Part shown: positions 24,065 through 33,749 of the stretch, piece by piece | How positions within the stretch are numbered: the stretch's first letter is position 1 | How the letters are laid out: each line of letters opens with the position of its first letter | Source: Chitinophagaceae bacterium | GTDB lineage: Bacteria > Bacteroidota > Bacteroidia > Chitinophagales > Chitinophagaceae | Length of the DNA: 44,878 bases | Reading direction: 5' to 3' | Assembly: GCA_023251255.1 (NCBI GenBank) | Contig: JAHEZD010000044.1 | Span: 1 to 44,878, forward strand | Position numbers and translations under genes: made by a program | Notes under the pieces: generated by a model | Told to the model about the DNA's origin: nothing | Database searches by the model: none | What the model saw: only the letters and a program-made list of their open reading frames with translations

Positions 24065-27000
24065 ATGAATATTTCCGAACTGTCGTTGAAAAGGCCTGTG
24101 TTGGCAACGGTTATGAACCTTGCTATTATCCTGTTTGGTGTAGTAGGATTTACTTATCTCGCTGTAAGGGATTACCCAGCAATTGACCCACCCATTATCA
24201 ACGTAAGTACCAGCTATACCGGTGCAAATGCAGACATTATTTCCAATCAAATAACTGAGCCCCTAGAGAAACAAATTAATGGGATACCCGGTATCAGAAC
24301 AATAACCTCCTCCAGTTCCTTGGGCAGTAGTAATATTTCAGTGGAGTTCAATTTGGGCGTTGATTTGGAAGCTGCTGCAAGTGATGTGCGTGATAAGGTT
24401 GGACAGGCTTCCCGCAGTTTGCCACAGGATATTGATGCGGCACCAGTGGTAACCAAGGCCGATGCCAATAGCGATTTCATTTTGATCCTTGCTATACAGA
24501 GCAATACAAAGAGCCTGCTGGAACTAAGCGATTACGCAGAAAATGTTTTGCAGCAACAAATTCAGACCATCAATGACGTAAGTGCGGTAAACATATTTGG
24601 TCAGAAGCGTTATTCAATGAGGCTTTGGCTAAACCCGGATAAAATGAACACCTATGGTGTTGCATTTACAGACATCAAAAATGCCTTAAACACGGAGAAT
24701 ATCGATTTGCCACCAGGCAAAATTTATGGTAACAATACAGAACTGACCATAAGGACCATTGGGAGGCTTACTTCCGAAAAGGATTTCCGCGATTTGATTA
24801 TCAGGGAAGACAGTGCTGGAATTGTGCGTTTGAATGATGTGGCACGTGTGGAGCTGGGCCCTGAAACCTTGGAACAGGCGTGGAAATACAACGGTGTCAA
24901 TGCCGTTGGCCTTGCCATTATTCCACAGCCAGGTGCAAACAATATTGAAATAGCAGATGAGTTTTATAAGCGGCTGGAACAGATTAAAAAGAACAATAAA
25001 TCTGATATAGAGTTTAAGATTCTGGTTGACAATACCACCAATATCCGTAAATCGCTAGAAGAAGTAAAGGAAACACTCCTCATTTCTTTTGCTTTGGTGG
25101 TATTGGTTATCTTCTTCTTTTTCAGGAACTGGTTAATAGCTATCCGTCCATTGATCGATATCCCCATTTCATTGGTGGCTACGTTTTTCATCATGTACGT
25201 TTCCGGATTTTCGGTAAACATCCTTACGTTGCTGGGAATTGTGCTTGCCACAGGCTTGGTGGTGGACGATGGCATTGTCGTCACAGAAAACATCTTCCGG
25301 AAAATTGAGGAAGGTCTGCCTATTCGCAAAGCCGCACTGGAAGGAAGCAGGGAAATTTTCTTTGCCGTTGTATCAACATCTATAACACTGGCAGTCGTTT
25401 TTTTACCGGTAATCTTTTTGGAGGGTTTTGTAGGAAGGCTTTTTAGGGAATTCGGTGTTACACTGGCAGCGGCTGTACTGATTTCTGCTTTTGTATCATT
25501 GACCATTACACCGGTATTGAACGTCTATCTTAATAGAAAGGATGCGGGACACGGAAAGTTCTATACCAAAACGGAACCATTTTTTACGGGAATGGAAAAT
25601 GGCTACAAAAGGATGCTCCGTGGCTTTATGAAAATAAGATGGGCTGCGTGGGTAATTATTGCTGTTTGCGCATGCATGATTTTCTTTATCATAAGGAACC
25701 TTCAAAGTGAAATAGCGCCGATAGAAGATAGGAGCAGTATCCGTTTTACTGTAACGGCAGCAGAGGGAACCAGTTACCCTGCCATGCAAACATTGAGCGA
25801 CAAAATATCAGACTATTTATATGATTCGGTTGCCGAAAGGGATTTTGTTTTTGCAAGGACCCCATCTGGCGGCAGTGTAAATACTTCCCAGCCAAGGTTG
25901 ACACTGGTGGATCCCAAGCTCAGGACCAAAACCCAAGGCCAGATTGCCAATGAACTGCAGAAAAAACTGGGCAGGTTCAATGAAGCAAGGATTTCTGCTA
26001 TACAGGAACAAACCATTTCTGTAGGTGCAGGCTCAAAAGGAGCTTTGCCGGTACAGTTCATTTTGCAGAACCAGGACCTGGACAAACTAAAGGACATCAT
26101 CCCAAAGTTCTTGGATGAAGTAAGGAAGGATACCAAAACATTTGCTACTTCCGATGTTAACCTGAAGTTCAACAAGCCCGAAGTTCAATTAACTATTGAC
26201 AGGACAAAAGTTAGGGACCTGGGACTTTCGAGCCAGGATGTGGTTTCGGCCATTCAAAGTGCATTCAGTGGGGGGAGGCTGGCTTATTTTATCATGAACG
26301 GGTACCAGTACCAAGTGATTGCCCAAGTTGACAGAACTGATAGAAACCAACCAGATGATATTGAGCGCTTGTATGTAAGGAACAAAAACGGTGACAATAT
26401 CCCGCTTTCTTCAGTTGTTCACTTGGAGGAAAACAGTAACCCGGCAACACTATTCAATTTTAACCGCTACAAAGCCGCCACTATTTCTGCATCATTGGCG
26501 GAAGGCAAAACTATTGGTGATGGTATTGATGCAATGAATACAATTGCAAAAAAGTTGCTGGATGAATCTTTCCAAACGGCACTTAACGGCCCATCAAGGG
26601 ATTATGCAGAAAGCAGTTCCAATATTGTCTTCGCTTTTGGTTTGGCACTGATATTAATTTATCTGGTATTGGCAGCACAGTTTGAAAGCTTCAAGGATCC
26701 ATTCACTATCATGCTCACAGTACCACTGGCTTTAAGTGGGGCATTGCTGAGCTTATATTTATTCAACCAGACCATCAATATCTTTTCGGAAATTGGTATG
26801 ATTATGCTGATAGGGCTGGTTACCAAAAACGGGATTTTAATAGTTGAGTTTGCCAACCAGAAAAGGGAAAACGGACTGGCTAAAATGGAAGCGGTCGTAG
26901 AAGCATCAACACAAAGGTTAAGGCCCATTTTAATGACAAGCTTGGCCACATCATTAGGTGCTTTACCCATTGCCTTGAGCCTAGGGGCATCTTCAACAAG

Positions 27001-27133
27001 TAGGATTCCTTTGGGAATTGTAATTGTTGGTGGTATCCTGTTTTCACTTATCCTCACATTGTTTGTAATACCGGCTGTTTATACTTTTATTAGTGGCAAG
27101 CATGAGGCAAAGAAAGTGGAGATTACGGAATAA
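24065..27133 (+). CDS. RND family efflux pump, AcrB/MexB type
   Basis: This 1022-residue inner-membrane proton antiporter has 12 expected transmembrane segments and two large periplasmic loops. It begins MNISELSLKRPVLATVMNLA, typical of the hydrophobe/amphiphile exporter family. Proton-relay residues are present: the Asp pair in LATGLVVDDGIVVTENIF (helix 4) and the lysine in GLVTKNGILIVEFANQKR (helix 10). ITEPLEKQINGIPGIRTI is also a family hallmark. It lies 45 bases after the adaptor gene and 86 bases before the TolC-like gene. Substrates cannot be read from sequence; drugs or bile-type amphiphiles are usual for this family. The preceding type III PKS operon is divergent, so a link to its product is only speculative. 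Confidence 0.95.
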   Translation: MNISELSLKRPVLATVMNLAIILFGVVGFTYLAVRDYPAIDPPIINVSTSYTGANADIISNQITEPLEKQINGIPGIRTITSSSSLGSSNISVEFNLGVDLEAAASDVRDKVGQASRSLPQDIDAAPVVTKADANSDFILILAIQSNTKSLLELSDYAENVLQQQIQTINDVSAVNIFGQKRYSMRLWLNPDKMNTYGVAFTDIKNALNTENIDLPPGKIYGNNTELTIRTIGRLTSEKDFRDLIIREDSAGIVRLNDVARVELGPETLEQAWKYNGVNAVGLAIIPQPGANNIEIADEFYKRLEQIKKNNKSDIEFKILVDNTTNIRKSLEEVKETLLISFALVVLVIFFFFRNWLIAIRPLIDIPISLVATFFIMYVSGFSVNILTLLGIVLATGLVVDDGIVVTENIFRKIEEGLPIRKAALEGSREIFFAVVSTSITLAVVFLPVIFLEGFVGRLFREFGVTLAAAVLISAFVSLTITPVLNVYLNRKDAGHGKFYTKTEPFFTGMENGYKRMLRGFMKIRWAAWVIIAVCACMIFFIIRNLQSEIAPIEDRSSIRFTVTAAEGTSYPAMQTLSDKISDYLYDSVAERDFVFARTPSGGSVNTSQPRLTLVDPKLRTKTQGQIANELQKKLGRFNEARISAIQEQTISVGAGSKGALPVQFILQNQDLDKLKDIIPKFLDEVRKDTKTFATSDVNLKFNKPEVQLTIDRTKVRDLGLSSQDVVSAIQSAFSGGRLAYFIMNGYQYQVIAQVDRTDRNQPDDIERLYVRNKNGDNIPLSSVVHLEENSNPATLFNFNRYKAATISASLAEGKTIGDGIDAMNTIAKKLLDESFQTALNGPSRDYAESSSNIVFAFGLALILIYLVLAAQFESFKDPFTIMLTVPLALSGALLSLYLFNQTINIFSEIGMIMLIGLVTKNGILIVEFANQKRENGLAKMEAVVEASTQRLRPILMTSLATSLGALPIALSLGASSTSRIPLGIVIVGGILFSLILTLFVIPAVYTFISGKHEAKKVEITE

Positions 27134-27219
27134 GGTCAATGTGATAATACAATGAGTTAATAAGGTGATATTGAGATGGGGAAAACCGGAAAATGGAACT
27201 GGTTTCAAAAATTAGCAAC

Positions 27220-28509
27220 ATGAAGAAATTATTGATTGTACTTACATTAATAAGCGTCAGAGCATCTGCCCAGCAAATCACTTTGCAGGATGCTATCAAC
27301 ATTGCATTGAAAAAAAATTTCGATATCCAGATTGCAAAGAATGTGGTTGAGATAAACAAGACCAATAATGATATTGGTCTTGCAGGTGGCCTTCCTACGG
27401 TAAGCGGTACCGCTAGTGATCAGGAAGCGGTTGTAAACATTAATCAAAAACTGAACACTGGTTCGGATATTACCCGGAATGGTGCAGCAAGTAACACCTT
27501 GAATGCTGCTGTTACTGGAACCATGTTGTTATATAATGGATACAGGGTGGTTGCCACAAAAAAGCGGCTGGAAGAACTGGAAAAACAAAGCTCCCAATTG
27601 CTCAACGCACAGGTCCAGAACACCATTGCTGCTGTAATGACAAAATACTATGATGTTGTGCGTCAGCAAGGGTACCTGAAAACACTGCAGCAAAGTATAG
27701 AGCTTTCCAAAAAACAATTGGAGCTGGTTCAAACAAAGCAGGATTTGGGTTTGGCAAACAATGCAGACCTGTTTCAATCACAGATTGATTTGAATACAAG
27801 GCAACAGGATATGCAATCGCAATTGCTGATTATTGACCAGGCAAAAACAGACCTACTTAACCTATTGAGTGTAAAGCCCGATTCATCCATTGTCATTAGG
27901 GATAGCATCATTGTTGATAAGAATGTAAAATTGGCTGATGTTATTAGCACCATTAGTTTAAACCCGCTGATCATTTCACTGGACCAGCAAATAAGGATCA
28001 ATGAACTTATAGAAAAAGAAACAGCAGCGCAGCGTTATCCATCATTACGTGCAAACACTGGCCTAAACTATGGTAGGACACAAAGTTCAGGGGGCCAATT
28101 ATTGCTTAACCAATCATATGGGCCGTTTATAGGCCTTAGCTTGGCGGTTCCCATTTATAGCGGGGGCACTATTAAACGCCAAGAAAAAGTAGCCAATATC
28201 AACACGCAAAACGCAAAACTTCAAAAAGAAAGCACCGTACTGGATTATGAATCCAGTACCATAAAAACATACCAGTCTTACACCAATAACCTGCAGCAAG
28301 TAGAAATGCAGCAAAGTACATACAGGCTTTCACAGCAATTGGTTGACCTTTCCCTGCAGCGGTTCCAATTATCGGCAGCTACCATTATTGAAATACGTGA
28401 AGCACAGAAAAGCTTTGAGGATGCTGGCTACCGTTTGGTGAACCTTAACTATGCTGCAAAAATTGCCGAGATAGAGCTGAAGCGGGTGAGTAATAAATTG
28501 GGCTTCTAG
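27220..28509 (+). CDS. TolC-family outer membrane efflux protein
   Basis: This protein of about 429 residues has a signal peptide MKKLLIVLTLISVRASA from the ATG at 27220; an in-frame extension of nine codons begins upstream but would bury the signal. It contains the two OEP repeats expected: ITLQDAINIALKKNFDIQIAKN at the N-terminus and long amphipathic helices such as LKTLQQSIELSKKQLELVQTKQDLGLANNADLFQSQIDL and STYRLSQQLVDLSLQRFQLSAATIIEIREAQKSFEDA. TolC proteins form the outer-membrane barrel and periplasmic tunnel of tripartite exporters. It is the third gene of the RND operon and ends before a very strong terminator. Confidence 0.93.
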   Translation: MKKLLIVLTLISVRASAQQITLQDAINIALKKNFDIQIAKNVVEINKTNNDIGLAGGLPTVSGTASDQEAVVNINQKLNTGSDITRNGAASNTLNAAVTGTMLLYNGYRVVATKKRLEELEKQSSQLLNAQVQNTIAAVMTKYYDVVRQQGYLKTLQQSIELSKKQLELVQTKQDLGLANNADLFQSQIDLNTRQQDMQSQLLIIDQAKTDLLNLLSVKPDSSIVIRDSIIVDKNVKLADVISTISLNPLIISLDQQIRINELIEKETAAQRYPSLRANTGLNYGRTQSSGGQLLLNQSYGPFIGLSLAVPIYSGGTIKRQEKVANINTQNAKLQKESTVLDYESSTIKTYQSYTNNLQQVEMQQSTYRLSQQLVDLSLQRFQLSAATIIEIREAQKSFEDAGYRLVNLNYAAKIAEIELKRVSNKLGF

Positions 28510-28651
28510 TTACTGAGCAATGCAATTGCTTTCTCAACAGGGATCTCCTACATTTTCCTGAATGGCAATAGTTGTACAAAAGACAGGGCTTGTTGTTAGG
28601 ATCAAATTTTCAATATATGCTGGTTGGGGATTCGCTTGCAAAAGAGATGCG

Positions 28652-28699
28652 CAAAATAAAAACGCAAGATGCTCTAAAGCATCTTGCGTTTTTATTTTG
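28652..28699. terminator. 22-bp bidirectional terminator between the RND operon and SusD
   Basis: A perfect 22-bp stem (28652-28673 with 28678-28699) closes on a CTAA loop; the core is CGCAAGATGCT / AGCATCTTGCG, with T-runs on each strand outside the core. It separates the convergent tolC-like and susD genes. The remaining 140 bp before it (28510-28651) show no gene. Confidence 0.93.
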
Positions 28700-28717
28700 A
28701 TGTCCTAATGGATTTTG

Positions 28718-30247
28718 TTAATAGTACCCTTCATTTTGTGCGTACAAACCTGGCTTGGCCAAGAGTTCGGCCTGTGGCACAGGATAAATGATATATTGTG
28801 GGATCACTGTTTTTATGGTTGGTATGGCATCGCTGGCTATCCATGCGTTCATGGTGGTAACAGCCATTCCTTCCCTTACAAGGTCGTTCCAACGGAGGCC
28901 TTCCCCGACAAACTCCCTTCTCCTTTCTTCCATCAAAGTAGCAATGTTCACATTGGTCAATGTTGCAGAAATACCGGCCCTTGCCCTCACTTGGTTTACA
29001 ATGGCATCTACCTCCGCTTGTGTTCCACTGGCACCATGTAAAATGCATTCAGCCTTCATCATCAGGATATCTGTATAACGCATGGTAATGAAATTGATTG
29101 GCCAGTCGGCCCTGCCGGTACCTCGTTTGGCCACATTGATGTATTTTTTCTCAAAAGGTCTTGTGGTATCCAGTACCGTTGGAGTAGAAGTGGAAAGGGC
29201 AAATCCATGCTGTATGGAAAAGGTATCCCTCTTATCAACAACAGCTCCAGCACTGTTGCGGAAAGATTGCAACAGGTTTTTAGTGGCATTATAAGTGGAT
29301 GTACCATAGGCATTGTCGTAGCCAGACAGCCCCAAACCCGTCCAGTAAGCACTAGGAACCAACTGGCTTGGATAATCTGCTCCATTGGATGTGGTCATGT
29401 ACTGTACATCAAAAAGTACTTCCTTGTTGTTCTCGTTGGTGTAGGAAAAGATGGAAGGGAAATCTGCTGAGAAAATGTATTGGCCGCTTGCTATTACGCT
29501 ATTGAATTGGGCCAATGCTTTATCGTATTCATTGCTGTTCAGTCCCGGGCCGCTCTCCAAACCATAAGTAGGACCAGATTTTGTTAGGTAAACCAATCCG
29601 AGCAAACCTTTTGCTGCGTTGGTTGTTGGCCTACCAATATCTGCAGCTGCATAGGATACTGGTAGGTTGGCAATGGCATACTGTAAATCGGCTACGATAA
29701 AGTCATATACATCCTTAACGGGACTCCTGGGAATAGTTGCTACTTCAGCAGGGCTTAAAACGGTGCCTACAATGGGCAGTTTACCAAAGAAACGCAGGAG
29801 GTCAAAATAATAAAAGGCCCTTAAATACCTGCACTCTGCTCCAAATCTCCTAGCCAGTGCAGTATCACTGATATTGCCACTTTTGGTTACCAAAGCATCC
29901 AATACACCGTTTGCATTGTAAATGCCATTAAAGTCATTGTTCCAGGCACCTACAATAAAAGCTGTTGTGGTAAGATTGGGCGAAAAATCATTGATGCCTT
30001 GAAAGTCACGGTTGCCATCTGTGGTAATGGTGACGTTATCAGAACGCATTTCACCCATCCATAGCGCTTGGTCGGGATAGGCCCTTAATTTATTGTAAAC
30101 GCCATTGACTGCTTGGATGAAATCGCTGGTATTGGTAAAGAAGTTGGTTGTGGCAGTGCTTGATACAGGTTGCTGGTCTAGCTGCTTATTGCAGCCAAAG
30201 GATATAATGAATGACAAGCAGAAACCTATTTTAAATATTTTTTTCAT
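28718..30247 (-). CDS. SusD/RagB family nutrient-binding outer membrane lipoprotein
   Basis: This 509-residue surface lipoprotein caps its SusC partner and binds the nutrient. The lipoprotein signal is MKKIFKIGFCLSFIISFGC, followed by NKQLDQQPVSSTATTNFFTNTSDFIQAVNGVY, the classic SusD start. Later hallmarks are RRFGAECRYLRAFYYFDLLRFFGKLPIV (the TPR-like helical region), RYTDILMMKAECIL and MEERRREFVGEGLRWNDLVR. The C-terminal YIIYPVPQAELLAKPGL is also typical. It starts 18 bases after the susC stop, forming a two-gene unit. No glycan-degrading enzyme, sigma factor or sensor is adjacent. Confidence 0.96.
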   Translation of the reverse strand: MKKIFKIGFCLSFIISFGCNKQLDQQPVSSTATTNFFTNTSDFIQAVNGVYNKLRAYPDQALWMGEMRSDNVTITTDGNRDFQGINDFSPNLTTTAFIVGAWNNDFNGIYNANGVLDALVTKSGNISDTALARRFGAECRYLRAFYYFDLLRFFGKLPIVGTVLSPAEVATIPRSPVKDVYDFIVADLQYAIANLPVSYAAADIGRPTTNAAKGLLGLVYLTKSGPTYGLESGPGLNSNEYDKALAQFNSVIASGQYIFSADFPSIFSYTNENNKEVLFDVQYMTTSNGADYPSQLVPSAYWTGLGLSGYDNAYGTSTYNATKNLLQSFRNSAGAVVDKRDTFSIQHGFALSTSTPTVLDTTRPFEKKYINVAKRGTGRADWPINFITMRYTDILMMKAECILHGASGTQAEVDAIVNQVRARAGISATLTNVNIATLMEERRREFVGEGLRWNDLVREGMAVTTMNAWIASDAIPTIKTVIPQYIIYPVPQAELLAKPGLYAQNEGYY

Positions 30248-30265
30248 TGTTTCGTTGTTTGAAGT

Positions 30266-33200
30266 TTATAAGCTGAGGTTAATGCCAACTGTTATTGTCT
30301 TGTTCAATGGCATGGCCCCATAGTCACCAGGTATGGGATAGCTTGTGCTGCCGCTAACATTGGTGTTCTGTGCCTCTGGATTCACACCTCCATAATATTT
30401 GTCCTTGCCAAAAAAATTTTGCATTGACAGGTATATCCTTGCCCCATTCAAAATAGTTGATTTAATGAAGCTTTTTACATTGTAGCCAACAGTTATATTT
30501 TGTACCCTCCAAAAATCTGATGAATACAACCAATCTGTTGTGAACAGAGGAATGGTATAAGCTTCACCAATTTTGCCTCTCGGTGCGTTGGCGTCCTGAT
30601 TGGTTGGCGTCCACCTGTCCCTCCAAATACCCAAAGTAGTATTGCGGCCATTTGCAGGATTATCAATTGCCCTAGCTAGGAAAGAATAAATGGAACCACC
30701 ATGCTGACCGTACACCTGTATGCTCAGGTCAAGGTTCTTGTACTTGAAAGTATTGGTCAATCCCCAAGTATATTTTGGGTTAGGCTGCCCTACAACCTGA
30801 CGGTCATTGGCATCAATAAGTCCATTGCCATCGTGGTCCTCATATTTGGCATCACCTACTTGCTGGCCGCTTAGTTTTGCCACTTTAACATCCGCAATAT
30901 CTGCAGCAGTTAAGGTGCCCACTGTTTTTACCAGATAATAGCTGTACATCGGTAAACCAATCTGCAACAAATAAGGAGGGTTGCCGCCGTAACCAGTTGG
31001 AATATTAATTGGTGCAGCATCGATACCCAATTTGCTCACCTCATTTTTGTTGAAAGCAATATTGCCATTAATGCTCCATTGGAAATCCCTTTTTTTAACA
31101 GCCAAAGCATTCAGGCCCAGTTCCACACCCTTGTTTTCAACAGAACCAATATTGGTAAGCTGGGAATTGGAACCACTGACTGCCAGAACCGGAATGTTCA
31201 GGAACAAATCCGTGCTTACCCTTTTATATACATCGAAAGTGAAGTTGATCCTACTATGGAACAGAACAGCATCAAAACCGGCATCATAAGTATTTGATGT
31301 TTCCCAATGCAACGAGGGGTTGGGAATACCATTGGCCACTTGGCCACTCCCTACCAAAGGTGTATTCCCACCAAAACTGTAGTTGGCAGCAGTTAACAAA
31401 GCGGTTGCTTGATAGTCGCCAATATTTGAACTGCCTGATTTGCCATAGCTGGCCCTTATTTTTAAATCGTTGATGAACGAAATATTTTTCATGAACTTTT
31501 CTTCTGTTATCCTCCATCCCAATGAGAGGGATGGGAAGGTTCCCCAACGGTAATCGGAGCCAAACCTTGAAGAAGCATCCCTTCTGATACTGGCAGACAT
31601 TAAATATTTTCCCGCATAATTGTACTGTGCCCTACCATAAAATGACTCCAATGTATTGTTGGACTCAGTAGTATTGCCCGTTACTGTAACACCTGCTGTA
31701 CTGGCAACGGCATTGTTAAGGGTTGTAACCACATCATTAGCAAAACCGCCTGCGGTACTAATGGTCACATTTTCGATATGGGCGTAATTGTAAGACATAC
31801 CAGCCACTACCGATACACTATGCTTCTGGGCAAAACTGTGGTTATAGTTAATGGTATTTTCAGTAACGAAATTTTGCTTCCTGAAACCGCTGTAGGAACC
31901 GGATGAACTTTTACCCGGAGAAGTAAGGTAATTGGCAATATTCCCGGCTACAAAATCCGAAGTGTACCGTTTGGTGTTCTGGTTTGATTCGTCATAGTTT
32001 ATGGTTGATTTTATCGAAAGTCCGTTTACTATTTGTACCTCACCAAACATGGAATAAAGTACACGGGTGGTTTTGGCAAGGCCGATTGTATTGTTCAAAA
32101 AAGCAAGGGGGCTTACACTTGAACTGGCCCAAGCATACACAGCATTTTTGCCTGCACCTGTATTGAGGCCAGCAGTATCCTCAACCACAGGGGTCATATT
32201 GAAAAGCTTCATTAACTGGTTGTCCTTGCCTTCTGCACTGGGCAAATTGGTTTCGGAATAGGATGGGGCCAGATTGATACCCATTTTAAAACGCTTGCTC
32301 ACATTAATCTCCACATTAGCACGACCAGAGTAGTTTTTATAACCAGAATTGTACAGCACGCCTTTTTGGTCCAAATAGTTTCCTGAAAAAAAGTAACGCA
32401 CATTGTCATTGCCACCACTGGCAGATACTTCATAATTAGAGAATGGTGCTGTCCTGAATGTTTCATCCTGCCAATCCACATACCTCAACCCTGGGTGGCC
32501 AGGTGAAAACCACCTGTCATCACTCATGTAGGTAACATTATATGCACCAGGAGCAAGGCCCAATATGGCCCTTCTCTGATCGTTTGTTTGGGTAGCCAAA
32601 CGGCCCGTACCAGAATTGACCCATTTATAATTGGCCAGTTCGGTAGCTTGTGCTATCCATTCATCTGCGGTAAGAACATCCATTTTTTTGGACACCTTAC
32701 TTGAACCTGTATAAACATTGACACCAATTTTTGATTTGCCAATCTGACCTCTTTTGGTGGTTATCAAAACCACGCCATTTGCTCCTCTGGAACCATAAAT
32801 AGCAGCGGCAGCGGCATCTTTCAGTACTTGGATGCTTTCAATATCATTTGCGTTAAGGTTGTTCAATGGGTTTGCGGTGAAACCCCCTGCCGAATTCTGG
32901 CTTATAACATCCAATGGAAATCCATCAATGACGTATAATGGTTCAGTACCACCGGATATGGAACCGGTACCCCTAATGGCAATGCTGAAACCTTGACCGG
33001 GAAGGCCCGTTTGTTGCTTAATTTGAACACCTGCCATTTGGCCAATCATGGCTTGGTCTATACGGGAAATGGGTTTCTCCTCAATTGACTTTGTATCAAA
33101 TGTGGCCACAACACCTGTGATATCCCTTTTCTTCTGTGTACCGTACCCAACTACAACTACTTCTTCCAGTCCCGCAACCATTGATTTGAGGGACACGTTA

Positions 33201-33502
33201 ATTACTGATTGACCGTTAACAGGAACCTCCAGTGTGATGAAGCCCACCGCTGTAATAATCAATGTGCTTGTTTTGTTGGCTTCAATACGGAACGAACCGT
33301 CCGGCCTAACAATAGCGTTGGAGGAGCCACCTTTTACAGAAATCGTAGCACCCTCTAATGGCTTGCTTGTTTCGTCCGTAATTTTTCCTGTAACAATGGT
33401 TTGTTTGTTTTGGCCCTGTGCTTGGAAACCGAGGAGTGAGAATGTTGTGCAAATAAGGAGCACAACAAATGGCTTACGCCAAAAGCGTGTTTGTTTTTTC
33501 AT
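30266..33502 (-). CDS. SusC/RagA family TonB-dependent outer membrane transporter
   Basis: This 1078-residue beta-barrel importer begins with an N-terminal signal peptide (cleaved near GFQAQG-Q), a carboxypeptidase-regulatory-like domain (VTGKITDETSKPLEGATISVKGG) and the TonB-box/plug region LEEVVVVGYGTQKKRDITG. Plug hallmarks include IESIQVLKDAAAAAIYGSRG and NGVVLITTKRG. The barrel ends with an aromatic-poor strand IPGDYGAMPLNKTITVGINLSL. It lacks the STN domain found in sigma-factor-coupled transporters, fitting the absence of a nearby sigma/anti-sigma pair. With susD it forms an importer for an unidentified oligosaccharide or peptide. Confidence 0.96.
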   Translation of the reverse strand: MKKQTRFWRKPFVVLLICTTFSLLGFQAQGQNKQTIVTGKITDETSKPLEGATISVKGGSSNAIVRPDGSFRIEANKTSTLIITAVGFITLEVPVNGQSVINVSLKSMVAGLEEVVVVGYGTQKKRDITGVVATFDTKSIEEKPISRIDQAMIGQMAGVQIKQQTGLPGQGFSIAIRGTGSISGGTEPLYVIDGFPLDVISQNSAGGFTANPLNNLNANDIESIQVLKDAAAAAIYGSRGANGVVLITTKRGQIGKSKIGVNVYTGSSKVSKKMDVLTADEWIAQATELANYKWVNSGTGRLATQTNDQRRAILGLAPGAYNVTYMSDDRWFSPGHPGLRYVDWQDETFRTAPFSNYEVSASGGNDNVRYFFSGNYLDQKGVLYNSGYKNYSGRANVEINVSKRFKMGINLAPSYSETNLPSAEGKDNQLMKLFNMTPVVEDTAGLNTGAGKNAVYAWASSSVSPLAFLNNTIGLAKTTRVLYSMFGEVQIVNGLSIKSTINYDESNQNTKRYTSDFVAGNIANYLTSPGKSSSGSYSGFRKQNFVTENTINYNHSFAQKHSVSVVAGMSYNYAHIENVTISTAGGFANDVVTTLNNAVASTAGVTVTGNTTESNNTLESFYGRAQYNYAGKYLMSASIRRDASSRFGSDYRWGTFPSLSLGWRITEEKFMKNISFINDLKIRASYGKSGSSNIGDYQATALLTAANYSFGGNTPLVGSGQVANGIPNPSLHWETSNTYDAGFDAVLFHSRINFTFDVYKRVSTDLFLNIPVLAVSGSNSQLTNIGSVENKGVELGLNALAVKKRDFQWSINGNIAFNKNEVSKLGIDAAPINIPTGYGGNPPYLLQIGLPMYSYYLVKTVGTLTAADIADVKVAKLSGQQVGDAKYEDHDGNGLIDANDRQVVGQPNPKYTWGLTNTFKYKNLDLSIQVYGQHGGSIYSFLARAIDNPANGRNTTLGIWRDRWTPTNQDANAPRGKIGEAYTIPLFTTDWLYSSDFWRVQNITVGYNVKSFIKSTILNGARIYLSMQNFFGKDKYYGGVNPEAQNTNVSGSTSYPIPGDYGAMPLNKTITVGINLSL

Positions 33503-33749
33503 GTGTCAATCGTTTTAATTAGAAACCGTTAGGTTTAGTGTTGGCAGCTACAATAATTCAGCATATAAAAGTATACTCACCCTATCTATAAAACCATCCT
33601 GTCCCATCATGAATTTAAACGATGAAAGAGAGGCTTTCAATGATATAACCAAGCATTAAGTTGAGAGGTAACTTACAATAGATAGTGAACTGACCAGAAA
33701 GTAGGCTTCAATTCGGCCTACTTTATTGGACAGATTCTATCTTCGTTCC
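33503..33749. other. Divergent intergenic region between susC and the aminotransferase gene
   Basis: This 247-bp region holds the promoters of susC (leftward) and the aminotransferase gene (rightward). On the minus strand TACTTTTA, one base from TAnnTTTG, occurs near 33570 and could serve susC. No clear operator palindrome or ORF is seen. Confidence 0.35.
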
